From an uncultured Prevotella sp. (GTDB lineage: Bacteria; Bacteroidota; Bacteroidia; Bacteroidales; Bacteroidaceae): a stretch of DNA of 20,725 bases. The stretch spans positions 1 through 20,725 of the forward strand of contig CAMUQM010000013.1 in NCBI GenBank assembly GCA_947095945.1, in the 5' to 3' direction. Within the stretch, counting starts at the first letter, position 1. Every line of letters starts with the position of its first letter. This document shows, one piece after another, positions 1-9,600 of the stretch. The notes beneath the pieces were generated by a model. The model was given only the letters and a program-made list of their open reading frames with translations. It ran no database searches and was not told where the DNA came from. The position numbers were made by a program, and so were the translations under genes.

Positions 1-485
1 AAGAATATATCGATGCTCAATTGCGTCTGAACGAAAAACTTGCTGAGCGTGTTTTTGAGGTTTTATTACCTATGGAAAAACACGCAACTGTGCGTAAAGA
101 TGGGAAGCGTGTTGTCAAGGAGAAATTAAGTCTTCCTGGTTATGTGCTTGTCCAAGCCAATATGACACCTGACGTAGCTTCTACGTTGCGTTTCATGCCT
201 AATGTTTTAGGATTCCTTGGAGGTATGTCTGACCCTTCACCTGTCCGTCAGGCAGATATTAATCGTCTGTTGGGCAATGTGGAAGATACTGAACTTGAAG
301 AGGTTCAGAATGTACCATATATGGTTGGTGAAACAGTTCAGGTTACTGATGGTCCTTTCAGCGGTTTCCATGGTGTCATCGAAGAGGTGAATGCCGAGAA
401 GCATAAGTTGAAGGTAATGGTGATGATTTTTGGTCGCCAGAATCCATTGGAGCTAAGTTTTATGCAAGTCGCAAAAGAAGAATAG
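1..485 (+). CDS. nusG: Transcription termination/antitermination factor NusG (5' partial)
   Basis: NusG binds RNA polymerase through its NGN domain and modulates pausing, Rho termination and coupling to the ribosome. The reading frame is open from base 3 (EYIDAQLRLNEKL) and runs off the left edge, so roughly the first 20 residues of a ~180-aa protein are missing. The TTG at 21 is in frame but internal to the conserved NGN helix and is not a start. Visible are the NGN segment LSLPGYVLVQ and PNVLGFLGG, and a C-terminal KOW domain (VGETVQVTDGPFSGFHGVIEE). The stop is TAG at 483-485. It lies 54 bases before rplK, the classic nusG-rplK-rplA order, and is probably co-transcribed with it. Identity is secure; only the 5' end is unknown. 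Confidence 0.96.
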   Translation, partial: EYIDAQLRLNEKLAERVFEVLLPMEKHATVRKDGKRVVKEKLSLPGYVLVQANMTPDVASTLRFMPNVLGFLGGMSDPSPVRQADINRLLGNVEDTELEEVQNVPYMVGETVQVTDGPFSGFHGVIEEVNAEKHKLKVMVMIFGRQNPLELSFMQVAKEE

Positions 486-539
486 TGTTGTTACGGATAC
501 TATTCTACTATAGTTTAATTTTAAATATTAACAAAAGAA

Positions 540-980
540 ATGGCTAAAGAAGTAGCTGGATTAATCAAATTACAGATTAAAGGTGGCGCTGCAAATCCTT
601 CCCCTCCAGTAGGACCTGCACTGGGTTCTAAAGGTATAAATATTATGGGGTTCTGCAAGGAGTTCAACGCCCGTACCCAGGACAAGGCTGGTAAGGTTCT
701 TCCAGTCGTTATTACCTACTACAACGATAAGTCTTTCAGCTTCATCATTAAGACTCCTCCTGCAGCTGTACAGCTCATGGAAGCAGCTAAGGTGAAAGGC
801 GGATCTGGAGAGCCAAACCGCAAGAAGGTTGCATCCGTAACTTGGGAGCAGGTAAGGGCTATCGCAGAAGATAAAATGCCAGACCTCAACTGTTTCACAG
901 TAGAGAGTGCAATGAAGCTTATTGCTGGTACAGCTCGTAGTATGGGTATCACTGTAAAAGGGGACTTCCCTGGTAAATAA
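540..980 (+). CDS. rplK: 50S ribosomal protein L11
   Basis: L11 forms the stalk base of the large subunit, binds the GTPase-associated region of 23S rRNA, and is needed for stringent-response signalling. At 146 aa it is close to the usual ~142. The N-terminal domain shows the proline-rich PSPPVGPALGSKGINIM segment and the GFCKEFN helix. The C-terminal rRNA-binding domain shows KKVASVTWEQV and the GTARSMGI segment. The ATG at 540 follows an A-rich leader with no Shine-Dalgarno sequence, as is normal in Bacteroidetes. The gene sits 54 bases after nusG and 21 bases before rplA, consistent with one operon. Confidence 0.98.
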   Translation: MAKEVAGLIKLQIKGGAANPSPPVGPALGSKGINIMGFCKEFNARTQDKAGKVLPVVITYYNDKSFSFIIKTPPAAVQLMEAAKVKGGSGEPNRKKVASVTWEQVRAIAEDKMPDLNCFTVESAMKLIAGTARSMGITVKGDFPGK

Positions 981-1001
981 TTTTAAACTTCAAAAGTAAA
1001 A

Positions 1002-1694
1002 ATGAGTAAACTGACAAAAAATCAGAAATCAGTAGCTGAGAAGGTTGAAGCAGGGAAGGCATATACATTGGAAGAGGCAGCAAAGTTGGTAAAGGAAATT
1101 ACCACTACTAAGTTTGATGCTTCTGTTGACATTGATGTGCGTCTCGGTGTTGACCCACGTAAGGCTAACCAAATGGTTCGTGGCGTTGTGTCGCTTCCAC
1201 ATGGTACTGGTAAGGTCACACGTGTGCTCTGTCTCTGTACACCTGATCAGGAGGCTGCCGCTAAGGAAGCTGGTGCTGATCACGTTGGTCTCGACGAATA
1301 CGTTGAAAAGATCAAGGGCGGATGGACTGATATTGATGTTATCATCACTATGCCATCATGCATGGGTAAGTTAGGTCCTTTGGGTCGTGTACTCGGTCCT
1401 CGTGGCTTGATGCCAAACCCAAAGAGCGGTACTGTGACTATGGATGTTGCTAAGGCAGTAAAGGACGTTAAGCAGGGTAAGATTGACTTTAAGGTTGATA
1501 AGGCTGGTATTATCCATACTTCAATTGGTAAGGTTAGTATGACTGCTGAGCAGATTTGTGGTAACGCTAAGGAGTTTATCTCTACTGTTATCAAGCTGAA
1601 GCCTGCTGCTGCTAAAGGTACATATATCAAGAGTATCTTTATTTCTAGCACAATGAGTAAGGGTGTCAAGATTGATCCTAAATCAGCTGAATAA
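1002..1694 (+). CDS. rplA: 50S ribosomal protein L1
   Basis: L1 forms the mobile L1 stalk that helps release E-site tRNA; in E. coli it also represses translation of its own rplK-rplA mRNA. The 230-aa product matches the usual length (~230). Family marks include the segment VDIDVRLGVDPRKANQMVRG near residues 43-62, the MPSCMGKLGPLGRVLGPRGL stretch and the MPNPKSGTVT motif. The start ATG follows an A-rich stretch 21 bases after rplK. Only 18 bases separate it from rplJ, leaving no room for an L10-leader RNA there. Confidence 0.98.
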   Translation: MSKLTKNQKSVAEKVEAGKAYTLEEAAKLVKEITTTKFDASVDIDVRLGVDPRKANQMVRGVVSLPHGTGKVTRVLCLCTPDQEAAAKEAGADHVGLDEYVEKIKGGWTDIDVIITMPSCMGKLGPLGRVLGPRGLMPNPKSGTVTMDVAKAVKDVKQGKIDFKVDKAGIIHTSIGKVSMTAEQICGNAKEFISTVIKLKPAAAKGTYIKSIFISSTMSKGVKIDPKSAE

Positions 1695-1712
1695 CTCTAA
1701 AAGTTTTGTACA

Positions 1713-2231
1713 ATGAAGAAAGAAGTAAAAGATACAATTATCGCTGAACTCGGTGAGAAGTTAAAGAACTATCCTCATTTCTATTTGGTTGATGTAACTG
1801 GATTGAATGCTGAGGCTACAAGTTCTCTCCGCCGTAAGTGTTTCAAGAGCGAAATCAATATGGTTGTTGTGAAGAATAACCTTCTTCACAAGGCTTTTGA
1901 AGCTTCAGATGTAGATTTTGAACCACTGTATGGTTCTTTGAAGGGTAATACAGCAGTTATGTTCACTCAGACTGCTAATGTGCCAGCAAAGTTGTTGAAG
2001 GAGTATAAGAAGGAAGGTATTCCAGCTCTTAAGGCAGCTTATGTAGAGGAATCTCTATTTGTTGGTGCTGACAAACTCGAAGAACTTGCAGCTCTCAAGA
2101 GCAAGAACGAACTCATCGCAGATGTTGTGGCATTGCTGCAGTCTCCTGCAAAGAACGTTGTTTCTGCTCTCCAGTCAGGCGCTGGCACCATCCACGGTGT
2201 GCTTAAGACTTTAGGCGAGCGTCCTGAGTAA
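1713..2231 (+). CDS. rplJ: 50S ribosomal protein L10
   Basis: L10 anchors the L7/L12 dimers to the ribosomal stalk; the L10-L12 complex is an autoregulator in many bacteria. The 172-aa length is normal. The N-terminal rRNA-binding half includes YLVDVTGLNAEATSSLRRK and the conserved NMVVVKNNLLHKA segment (residues ~49-61). The C-terminal helix that carries L7/L12 is the Ala/Leu-rich end (VVSALQSGAGTIHGVLKTL). It is followed after 63 AT-rich bases by rplL, whose own leader may help it reach the higher stoichiometry of L7/L12; that last point is inference. Confidence 0.97.
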   Translation: MKKEVKDTIIAELGEKLKNYPHFYLVDVTGLNAEATSSLRRKCFKSEINMVVVKNNLLHKAFEASDVDFEPLYGSLKGNTAVMFTQTANVPAKLLKEYKKEGIPALKAAYVEESLFVGADKLEELAALKSKNELIADVVALLQSPAKNVVSALQSGAGTIHGVLKTLGERPE

Positions 2232-2294
2232 AAATCTAATAAAGTCAACAAGGTATATTATTTTTAGAACAAAAAATTAAAAAATTAGAATAAA

Positions 2295-2672
2295 ATGGCA
2301 GACGTAAAAGCTATTGCAGAAGAGTTAGTAAATCTTACTGTTAAGGAAGTAAATGAGTTGGCAACTGTCCTCAAGGACGAGTATGGTATTGAGCCTGCAG
2401 CTGCAGCTGTTGCTGTTGCTGGGCCTGCTGCAGCTGCTGCAGGTGGCGCAGCTGAGGAGAAGACTGATTTTGATGTAGTTCTCGTTGATGCTGGTGCTAA
2501 CAAGCTCAAGGTTGTTAAGGCTGTTAAGGAGGCTTGTGGTCTCGGTTTGAAGGAAGCTAAGGACCTCGTAGACGGTGCACCTTCTACTTTGAAGGAGGGC
2601 ATGGCTAAGGCTGAGGCAGAGAACTTGAAGGCTGCTATTGAGGCTGAGGGTGCTAAGGTTGAGTTGAAGTAA
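2295..2672 (+). CDS. rplL: 50S ribosomal protein L7/L12
   Basis: L7/L12 is the multicopy acidic stalk protein that recruits and stimulates translational GTPases. The 125-aa product has the three expected parts: an N-terminal dimerisation/L10-binding domain (LVNLTVKEVNELATVLKDEYGI), an Ala-rich hinge (about residues 35-53), and the C-terminal domain with the factor-binding segment NKLKVVKAVKEACGLGLKEAKDLVDGAP. The hinge is almost entirely Ala/Val/Gly/Pro. The ATG at 2295 follows an unusually A-rich leader. A strong hairpin with a T-run begins 34 bases after the stop, so most transcripts probably end or attenuate here. Confidence 0.98.
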   Translation: MADVKAIAEELVNLTVKEVNELATVLKDEYGIEPAAAAVAVAGPAAAAAGGAAEEKTDFDVVLVDAGANKLKVVKAVKEACGLGLKEAKDLVDGAPSTLKEGMAKAEAENLKAAIEAEGAKVELK

Positions 2673-2705
2673 TTCTACTTCTTCCTTACATAAATAAAAA
2701 AACAT

Positions 2706-2743
2706 GGTTAGGATTTACCAAGTAGGTGAGTCCTAACCTTTTT
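2706..2743 (+). terminator. Intrinsic terminator / attenuator between rplL and rpoB
   Basis: Bases 2706-2719 pair with 2725-2738 to give a 14-bp stem (two T-G wobbles) closed by the 5-base loop AAGTA, followed by five T residues (2739-2743). Upstream is an A-run that adds to the stem's base. This is a textbook Rho-independent terminator, placed where E. coli has a partial terminator and RNase III site that lowers rpoBC expression relative to the ribosomal genes. Partial read-through is inferred because no strong promoter is seen before rpoB. Confidence 0.88.
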
Positions 2744-2762
2744 GTGTCTTTTGACATATTTA

Positions 2763-2808
2763 GGGAACTTTTCCCTCTTTTAGTCCGCCGCTGGACTTTA
2801 AACATTTG
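2763..2808 (+). promoter_or_regulatory. rpoB leader: two small hairpins and a weak promoter candidate
   Basis: Two short inverted repeats follow the terminator: GGGAA/TTCCC around a 3-base loop (2763-2775) and AGTCC/GGACT around GCCGCT (2782-2797). A weak Bacteroidetes promoter candidate is TTTT (2778-2781), a 19-base gap, then AACATTTG (2801-2808), one base off TAnnTTTG. It would leave only about a dozen untranslated bases. The hairpins are real in sequence; their function and the promoter are uncertain. Confidence 0.35.
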
Positions 2809-2825
2809 AATATTTAATTTCAGTT

Positions 2826-5800
2826 ATGGCATTAGAAAATAAACCCAGAGTAAATTTCGCCAGCGTTAAGAATCCGTATCCATATCCGGATTTCCTCGAT
2901 GTGCAGTTGAAGTCTTTCCGTGACTTCCTACAGCTGGATACTCCGCCTGAGGAACGCAAGAATGACGGTTTGTATAAGGTGTTCGCAGAGAACTTCCCTA
3001 TCACCGATACGCGTAATAATTTCGTCCTTGAGTTCCTGGATTACTATGTTGATCCACCAAGATATTCTATTGATGAATGCTTGGAGCGTGGTTTGACATA
3101 CAGTGTACCTTTGAAGGCTAAAATGAAGCTGTATTGTACTGACCCAGATCATGAGGATTTCGGTACATTTATTCAGGATGTATTCTTGGGAACAATCCCT
3201 TACATGACCAGCAATGGTACTTTTGTTATCAATGGTGCTGAGCGTGTTGTTGTTTCTCAGTTGCATCGTTCTCCGGGTGTATTCTTTGGTCAGGGTGTCC
3301 ATGCAAACGGTACTGTTCTTTACAGTGCACGTATTATCCCATTTAAGGGTTCATGGATTGAGTTTGCTACTGACATTAACAATGTCATGTATGCTTATAT
3401 TGACCGAAAGAAGAAGTTGCCTGTAACCACAATGCTTCGTGCTATTGGTTACGAGTCAGACCGTGATATTCTTCAGATCTTTGATCTCTGCGAGGAGGTT
3501 AAGGTTAACAAGAAGAATATGAAGGCTGCTATTGGTCGCAAGATTGCTGGTAACGTCATGAAGTCTTGGACTGAAGACTTTGTTGATGAGGATACTGGCG
3601 AGGTTGTATCTATTGAGCGCAATGAGGTTGTTGTTGAGCGTGAGACTATTATCACAGAAGAGAATGTTGATGAGATTCTTGATAGCTCTGTTTCAACTAT
3701 CTTGCTACATAAGGATGAAGATGCTGCAAGTAAGTACTCTATTATCTTCAACACACTTGCTAAAGATCCGAGCCACTCGGAGATTGAGGCAGTAAACTAT
3801 ATTTATCGTCAGTTGCGTAATGCTGATGCTGCTGATGATGCAAGTGCACGTGAGGTGTTCCAGAACCTTTTCTTCTCGGACAAGCGTTATGACTTGGGTG
3901 AGGTAGGTCGCTACCGTATCAACAAGAAGTTGAATTTGGAAACGGATATGGATGTACGTGTACTGACAAAGGACGATATCATTGAGATTATTAAGTATCT
4001 TATCAGCCTTATCAATTCAAATGCTACGGTTGATGATATTGACCATTTGTCAAATCGTCGTGTTCGTACTGTAGGTGAGCAGTTAGCTAACCAGTTCTCT
4101 ATAGGTCTTGCACGTATGAATCGTACTATCCGTGAGCGTATGAACGTTCGTGACAGCGAAGTGTTCCAGCCAACGGATTTGATTAATGCAAAGACTATCT
4201 CAAGTGTCATTAACTCATTTTTTGGTACTAACCCATTGAGTCAGTTTATGGACCAGACCAACCCATTGGCAGAGGTAACTCACAAGCGTCGTCTCTCGGC
4301 TCTTGGTCCTGGTGGTTTGTCTCGTGAGCGTGCAGGCTTTGAGGTACGTGACGTTCACTATACTCACTATGGTCGTCTTTGTCCTATTGAGTCTCCTGAA
4401 GGTCCTAACATCGGTTTGATTTCATCACTCTGTATGTATGCTAAGATTAATGATCTTGGCTTTATCGTAACACCATATCGTCGTGTTGATGATGCTAAGG
4501 TGGATATGGACAATAAGGATGTACTTTTCTTGACAGCAGAAGAGGAAGAGGAACAGATTATTGGACAGGGTAATGCACCATTGAATGCTGATGGTACATT
4601 TATCCGTGACTTCGTTAAGTGTCGTCAGGATGCTGACTACCCAGTTGTTGCTCCAGATTCTGTTGCTCTTATTGACGTATCTCCACAGCAGATTGCTTCT
4701 GTGTCTGCTGGTTTGATTCCATTCTTGGAGCACGATGACGGTCACCGTGCATTGATGGGATGTAACATGATGCGTCAGGCTGTTCCATTGCTTCATAATG
4801 ATGCGCCAATTGTTGGTACAGGTCTTGAGAAACAGGTATGTGAGGATTCACGTACTATGATTACAGCTGAAGGTGATGGTGTTATCGAGTATGTTGATGC
4901 TACAACCATCCGCATCCTCTACGATCGTACGGATGACGAGGAGTTTGTAAGCTTTGAGCCAGCTTTGAAGGAGTATCGTATTCCTAAGTTCCGTCGCACT
5001 AACCAAAATATGGTTGTTGACCTTCGTCCTATTTGCGATAAGGGTCAGCGTGTGAAGAAGGGTGATATCCTTACTGAGGGTTATGCTACAGAGAACGGAG
5101 AGTTGGCGTTGGGTCGTAACCTTGTTGTGGCTTACATGCCTTGGAAGGGTTACAACTATGAGGATGCTATCGTTATTTCTGAGCGCATGGTTCGTGAGGA
5201 TGTATTGACCTCTGTTCATGTTGATGAGTACTCTCTTGAAGTTCGTGAAACGAAGCGTGGTGTTGAGGAGTTTACTGCTGATATTCCTAATGTAAGTGAG
5301 GAAGCTACGAAGGACCTTGACGATAATGGTATTATCCGTATTGGTGCTCGTGTAGAGCCCGGTGATATCATGATTGGTAAGATTTCTCCTAAGGGTGAAA
5401 GTGATCCTTCTCCAGAAGAGAAACTTCTCCGTGCTATCTTTGGTGATAAGGCTGGTGATGTTAAAGATTCTTCATTGAAGGCTAACCCATCATTGAGTGG
5501 TGTTGTAATCGATAAGAAACTCTTTAGCCGTGCTATCAAGACACGTGAGAGCAAGCGTCACGATAAGAATATTCTCGCTAAGATTGACGAGGAGCAGGAG
5601 GCAAAAATCAATGACTTAAAGGACCTCTTGGTTGATAAGTTACTCGAGTTGACAGAGGATAAGGTATCAGAGGGTGTTAAGGATTACTCTGACGCTGAGA
5701 TTATCACTAAGGGAAGCAAGTTCACTGTTGCTGCATTGAAGAACCTTGATTACGAGGGAATTCAATCTAATGGCTGGACTGATGATGAACATACCAACCT

Positions 5801-6635
5801 TCTGATTCAGAAGTTGATTATGAACTTCATCCGTAAGTACAAGCAGATGGATGCTGAGATGAAGCGTAAGAAGTTTGCTATCACTATCGGTGATGAGCTT
5901 CCCTCAGGCGTTCTTCAGATGGCTAAGGTTTACATCGCTAAGAAGCGTAAGATTCAGGTGGGTGATAAACTTGCAGGTCGTCATGGTAACAAGGGTATCG
6001 TATCAAAGGTTGTACGTACAGAAGATATGCCATTCCTTGAGGATGGTAGCCCTGTAGACTTGGTATTGAACCCAATGGGTGTGCCTTCACGTATGAACCT
6101 TGGTCAGATTTTTGAGGCTATTCTTGGTGCTGCAGGTCGTAAGTTGGGTGTGAAGTTTGCTACTCCTATCTTCGATGGTGCTAAGCTTTCTGACTTGAAA
6201 GAGTGGACAGATAAGGCAGGTTTGCCAAATCTCTGCTCAACCTATATCTATGATGGTGAGACTGGTGAGAAGTTTGACCAGCCAGCTACAGTGGGTATTA
6301 CTTACTTCTTGAAGCTGGGTCACATGGTTGAGGATAAGATGCACGCTCGTAGCATCGGTCCATACTCATTGATTACACAGCAGCCACTTGGTGGTAAGGC
6401 ACAGTTTGGTGGTCAGCGTTTCGGAGAGATGGAGGTTTGGGCTATTGAGGCCTTCGGTGCATCTCATGTTCTTCAGGAAATCTTGACAATCAAGTCTGAT
6501 GATGTTGTTGGTCGTTCAAAGGCTTACGAGGCTATCGTTAAGGGTGAACCAATGCCAACTCCAGGTATTCCAGAGTCTCTGAACGTGTTGTTACACGAGC
6601 TTCGTGGTCTCGGTCTGAGTGTCAAACTTGATTAA
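2826..6635 (+). CDS. rpoB: DNA-directed RNA polymerase subunit beta
   Basis: Beta subunit of RNA polymerase, forming one side of the active-site cleft and the DNA/RNA channel. The 1269-aa length is typical of Bacteroidetes. The rifampicin-binding cluster is complete and looks wild type: Q473, D476, H486 and S491 correspond to E. coli Q513, D516, H526 and S531. The downstream SPEGPNIGLI segment follows. The catalytic-region motif GDKLAGRHGNKG has K1048 and K1056, equivalent to the two nucleotide-contacting lysines of E. coli (1065, 1073). The C-terminal GEMEVWAIEAFGASHVLQEI clamp-anchor sequence is intact. ATG at 2826 gives the conserved Bacteroidetes N-terminus (PRVNFASVKNPYPYPDFLDVQ). rpoC begins 28 bases later, so the two are co-transcribed. 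Confidence 0.99.
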   Translation: MALENKPRVNFASVKNPYPYPDFLDVQLKSFRDFLQLDTPPEERKNDGLYKVFAENFPITDTRNNFVLEFLDYYVDPPRYSIDECLERGLTYSVPLKAKMKLYCTDPDHEDFGTFIQDVFLGTIPYMTSNGTFVINGAERVVVSQLHRSPGVFFGQGVHANGTVLYSARIIPFKGSWIEFATDINNVMYAYIDRKKKLPVTTMLRAIGYESDRDILQIFDLCEEVKVNKKNMKAAIGRKIAGNVMKSWTEDFVDEDTGEVVSIERNEVVVERETIITEENVDEILDSSVSTILLHKDEDAASKYSIIFNTLAKDPSHSEIEAVNYIYRQLRNADAADDASAREVFQNLFFSDKRYDLGEVGRYRINKKLNLETDMDVRVLTKDDIIEIIKYLISLINSNATVDDIDHLSNRRVRTVGEQLANQFSIGLARMNRTIRERMNVRDSEVFQPTDLINAKTISSVINSFFGTNPLSQFMDQTNPLAEVTHKRRLSALGPGGLSRERAGFEVRDVHYTHYGRLCPIESPEGPNIGLISSLCMYAKINDLGFIVTPYRRVDDAKVDMDNKDVLFLTAEEEEEQIIGQGNAPLNADGTFIRDFVKCRQDADYPVVAPDSVALIDVSPQQIASVSAGLIPFLEHDDGHRALMGCNMMRQAVPLLHNDAPIVGTGLEKQVCEDSRTMITAEGDGVIEYVDATTIRILYDRTDDEEFVSFEPALKEYRIPKFRRTNQNMVVDLRPICDKGQRVKKGDILTEGYATENGELALGRNLVVAYMPWKGYNYEDAIVISERMVREDVLTSVHVDEYSLEVRETKRGVEEFTADIPNVSEEATKDLDDNGIIRIGARVEPGDIMIGKISPKGESDPSPEEKLLRAIFGDKAGDVKDSSLKANPSLSGVVIDKKLFSRAIKTRESKRHDKNILAKIDEEQEAKINDLKDLLVDKLLELTEDKVSEGVKDYSDAEIITKGSKFTVAALKNLDYEGIQSNGWTDDEHTNLLIQKLIMNFIRKYKQMDAEMKRKKFAITIGDELPSGVLQMAKVYIAKKRKIQVGDKLAGRHGNKGIVSKVVRTEDMPFLEDGSPVDLVLNPMGVPSRMNLGQIFEAILGAAGRKLGVKFATPIFDGAKLSDLKEWTDKAGLPNLCSTYIYDGETGEKFDQPATVGITYFLKLGHMVEDKMHARSIGPYSLITQQPLGGKAQFGGQRFGEMEVWAIEAFGASHVLQEILTIKSDDVVGRSKAYEAIVKGEPMPTPGIPESLNVLLHELRGLGLSVKLD

Positions 6636-6663
6636 TACGTACACCCCATAATAGAAGTAAAAC

Positions 6664-9600
6664 ATGGCTTTTAAGAAAGATAATAAAGTAAAAAGTAATT
6701 TCAGCAAGATTACTATCGGACTGGCTTCACCTGAGGAGATTCTTGAAAACTCTTTTGGTGAGGTAACCAAGCCAGAGACTATCAACTATCGTACCTATAA
6801 ACCAGAACGTGATGGTTTGTTCTGCGAGCGTATTTTTGGTCCTACAAAGGATTATGAGTGTGCCTGCGGTAAGTACAAGCGTATCCGTTATAAGGGTATT
6901 GTCTGCGATCGTTGTGGCGTTGAGGTAACAGAAAAGAAAGTGCGTCGTGAACGTGCAGGACACATTGAGTTGGTTGTTCCTGTTGCTCATATCTGGTATT
7001 TCCGTAGTCTTCCTAACAAGATTGGTTACCTTCTCGGTATGCCAACTAAGAAGCTTGATGCTGTTATTTACTATGAGAAATATGTTGTCATCCAGCCGGG
7101 TGTCGTAGAGGGTATGAAGAATGCCGATACTGAAGAGGATTTGAATGGTTCTCATAAGTTCGACCTTCTTTCAGAGGACGAGTATCTCGATATCCTTGAT
7201 AATAAGCTCCCTGAGGGTAATGATCGTTTGGACGATTCTGATCCAAGCAAGTTCATTGCTAAGATGGGTGCAGAGGCTATCTATGACCTCCTTACAGGTA
7301 TTGATTTGGATCGTTTGGCTGGTGAGTTGCGTGACCGTGCAACAACTGACTCAAGTCAGCAACGTAAGACAGATGCTTTGAAGCGCCTGCAGGTTGTTGA
7401 GGGTTTCCGTCAGTCAATCGGTGTGAATAACCCTGAGTGGATGATTATGAAGATTGTTCCTGTTACTCCACCTGAGCTTCGTCCATTAGTACCATTGGAT
7501 GGCGGTCGCTTCGCAACATCTGACCTTAATGACCTCTATCGTCGCGTTATCATCCGTAACAACCGTTTGAAGCGTTTGATGGAGATCAAGGCTCCTGAGG
7601 TTATTCTCCGTAACGAGAAGCGTATGCTTCAGGAAGCTGTTGACTCACTCTTCGATAACAGCCGTAAGTCATCAGCTGTAAAGAGCGAGAGCAACCGTCC
7701 TTTGAAATCACTCTCTGACTCATTGAAGGGTAAGCAGGGACGTTTCCGTCAGAACCTCCTCGGTAAGCGTGTTGATTATTCTGCTCGTTCTGTTATCGTT
7801 GTAGGTCCAGAGTTGAAGATGGGTGAGTGTGGTCTGCCTAAGTTGATGGCAGCAGAGCTTTACAAGCCATTCATTATCCGCAAACTTATCGAGCGCGGTA
7901 TTGTGAAGACTGTAAAGAGTGCTAAGAAGATTGTAGATCGCCGTGAACCCGTTATTTGGGATATCCTTGAGAATGTGATGAAGGGTCACCCAGTAATGTT
8001 AAACCGTGCTCCGACACTTCACCGTCTTGGTATTCAGGCTTTCCAACCTAAGTTGATAGAGGGTAAGGCTATCCAGTTGCACCCATTGGCATGTACTGCG
8101 TTCAATGCTGACTTTGATGGCGACCAGATGGCTGTTCACCTCCCATTGAGCAATGAGGCTATATTGGAGACACAGATTTTGATGCTTCAGAGCCATAACA
8201 TTCTTAATCCTGCTAATGGTGCACCAATCACCGTTCCTTCACAGGATATGGTGCTCGGTCTCTACTATATCACTAAGATTCGCCCAGGTGCTAAGGGTGA
8301 AGGTCTTACTTTCTATGGTCCAGAGGAAGCAATCATTGCTTACAATGAGAAGAAATGTGACCTCCATTCACAGATTAAGGTAATCGTTGACGACCTCGTT
8401 GATGGAAAACTCCAGAAGCGTATGGTTGAAACCTCAGTTGGTCGTGTAATCGTTAATCAGATTATTCCAACCGAGATTGGCTTCTTCAATGGTATTATCT
8501 CAAAGAAGTCACTCCGTGGTCTTATCGCAGATGTAATTAAGGCTGTTGGTATGGCACGTGCTTGCGAATTCCTTGATGGTATCAAAAACCTCGGTTACCG
8601 TATGGCATACGTTGCTGGTCTTTCGTTCAACCTCGATGATATCATCGTTCCAGTTGAAAAGACTGATATCGTAGGCAAGGGTCAGAGTGAGGTTGACCAG
8701 GTGAAGGCTAACTACGAAATGGGTTTCATCACTGATAAGGAGCGTTACAATCAGGTAATTGATGCGTGGACACACGTAAACAATAACCTTAAGCAGGCTG
8801 TTATGAAGCACATGACAGAGGCTGACCAGGGCTTCAACGCCGTATATATGATGCTTGACTCTGGTGCCCGTGGTTCTGCTGACCAGATTGCTCAGCTTGC
8901 TGGTATGCGTGGTCTTATGGCTAAGCCACAGAAGGCTGGTGCTGAAGGTGCTCAGATTATTGAAAACCCAATTATCTCTAACTTCAAGGAAGGTATGTCT
9001 GTGTTGGAGTATTTTATTGCTTCTCACGGTGCTCGTAAGGGTCTTGCCGATACGGCTATGAAGACAGCCGATGCAGGATACCTGACACGTCGTCTTGTTG
9101 ACGTTTCTCATGATGTTATTATCAATGAGGAGGACTGTGGTTCACTCCGTGGTCTTGAGTGTCGTGCCTTGAAGAATGGTGATGAGACAATCGCAAGTCT
9201 TTATGAGCGTATCTTGGGTCGTGTGTCTGTTCACGATGTTATCAATCCTACAACAGGTGATATTATCGTTGCTGCAGGTGAGGAAATCACAGAGGCAAAG
9301 GCACAGGCTATTGAAGATTCACCAATTGAAATGGTTGAAATCCGTTCTGTACTCACTTGTGAGAGCAAGAAGGGTGTATGTAAGAAGTGTTACGGACGTA
9401 ACCTTGCTTCTGCACGTATGGTACATATGGGAGAGGCTGTTGGTGTTATTGCTGCACAGGCTATTGGTGAACCAGGTACACAGCTTACCCTTCGTACCTT
9501 CCATGCTGGTGGTGTGGCTGGTAATGCTGCAGCTAATGCAACAATTACAGCTAAGAACGATGCAAAGATTGAGTTTGAGGAACTCCGTACCGTACCATTT

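Noticed and set aside
21..23. TTG as start of nusG
   Set aside because: The open frame extends to the window edge with conserved NusG residues (EYIDAQ) before it; the true start is upstream.
1695..1712. L10-type leader RNA before rplJ
   Set aside because: Only 18 bases separate rplA and rplJ, too short for a leader structure.
4200..4300. Possible rifampicin-resistance changes in rpoB
   Set aside because: Q473, D476, H486 and S491 all match the wild-type residues of the rifampicin-binding cluster.
8509..9111. 200-codon open frame on the minus strand inside rpoC
   Set aside because: Shadow of the rpoC reading frame; no family resemblance and rpoC is clearly the coding strand.
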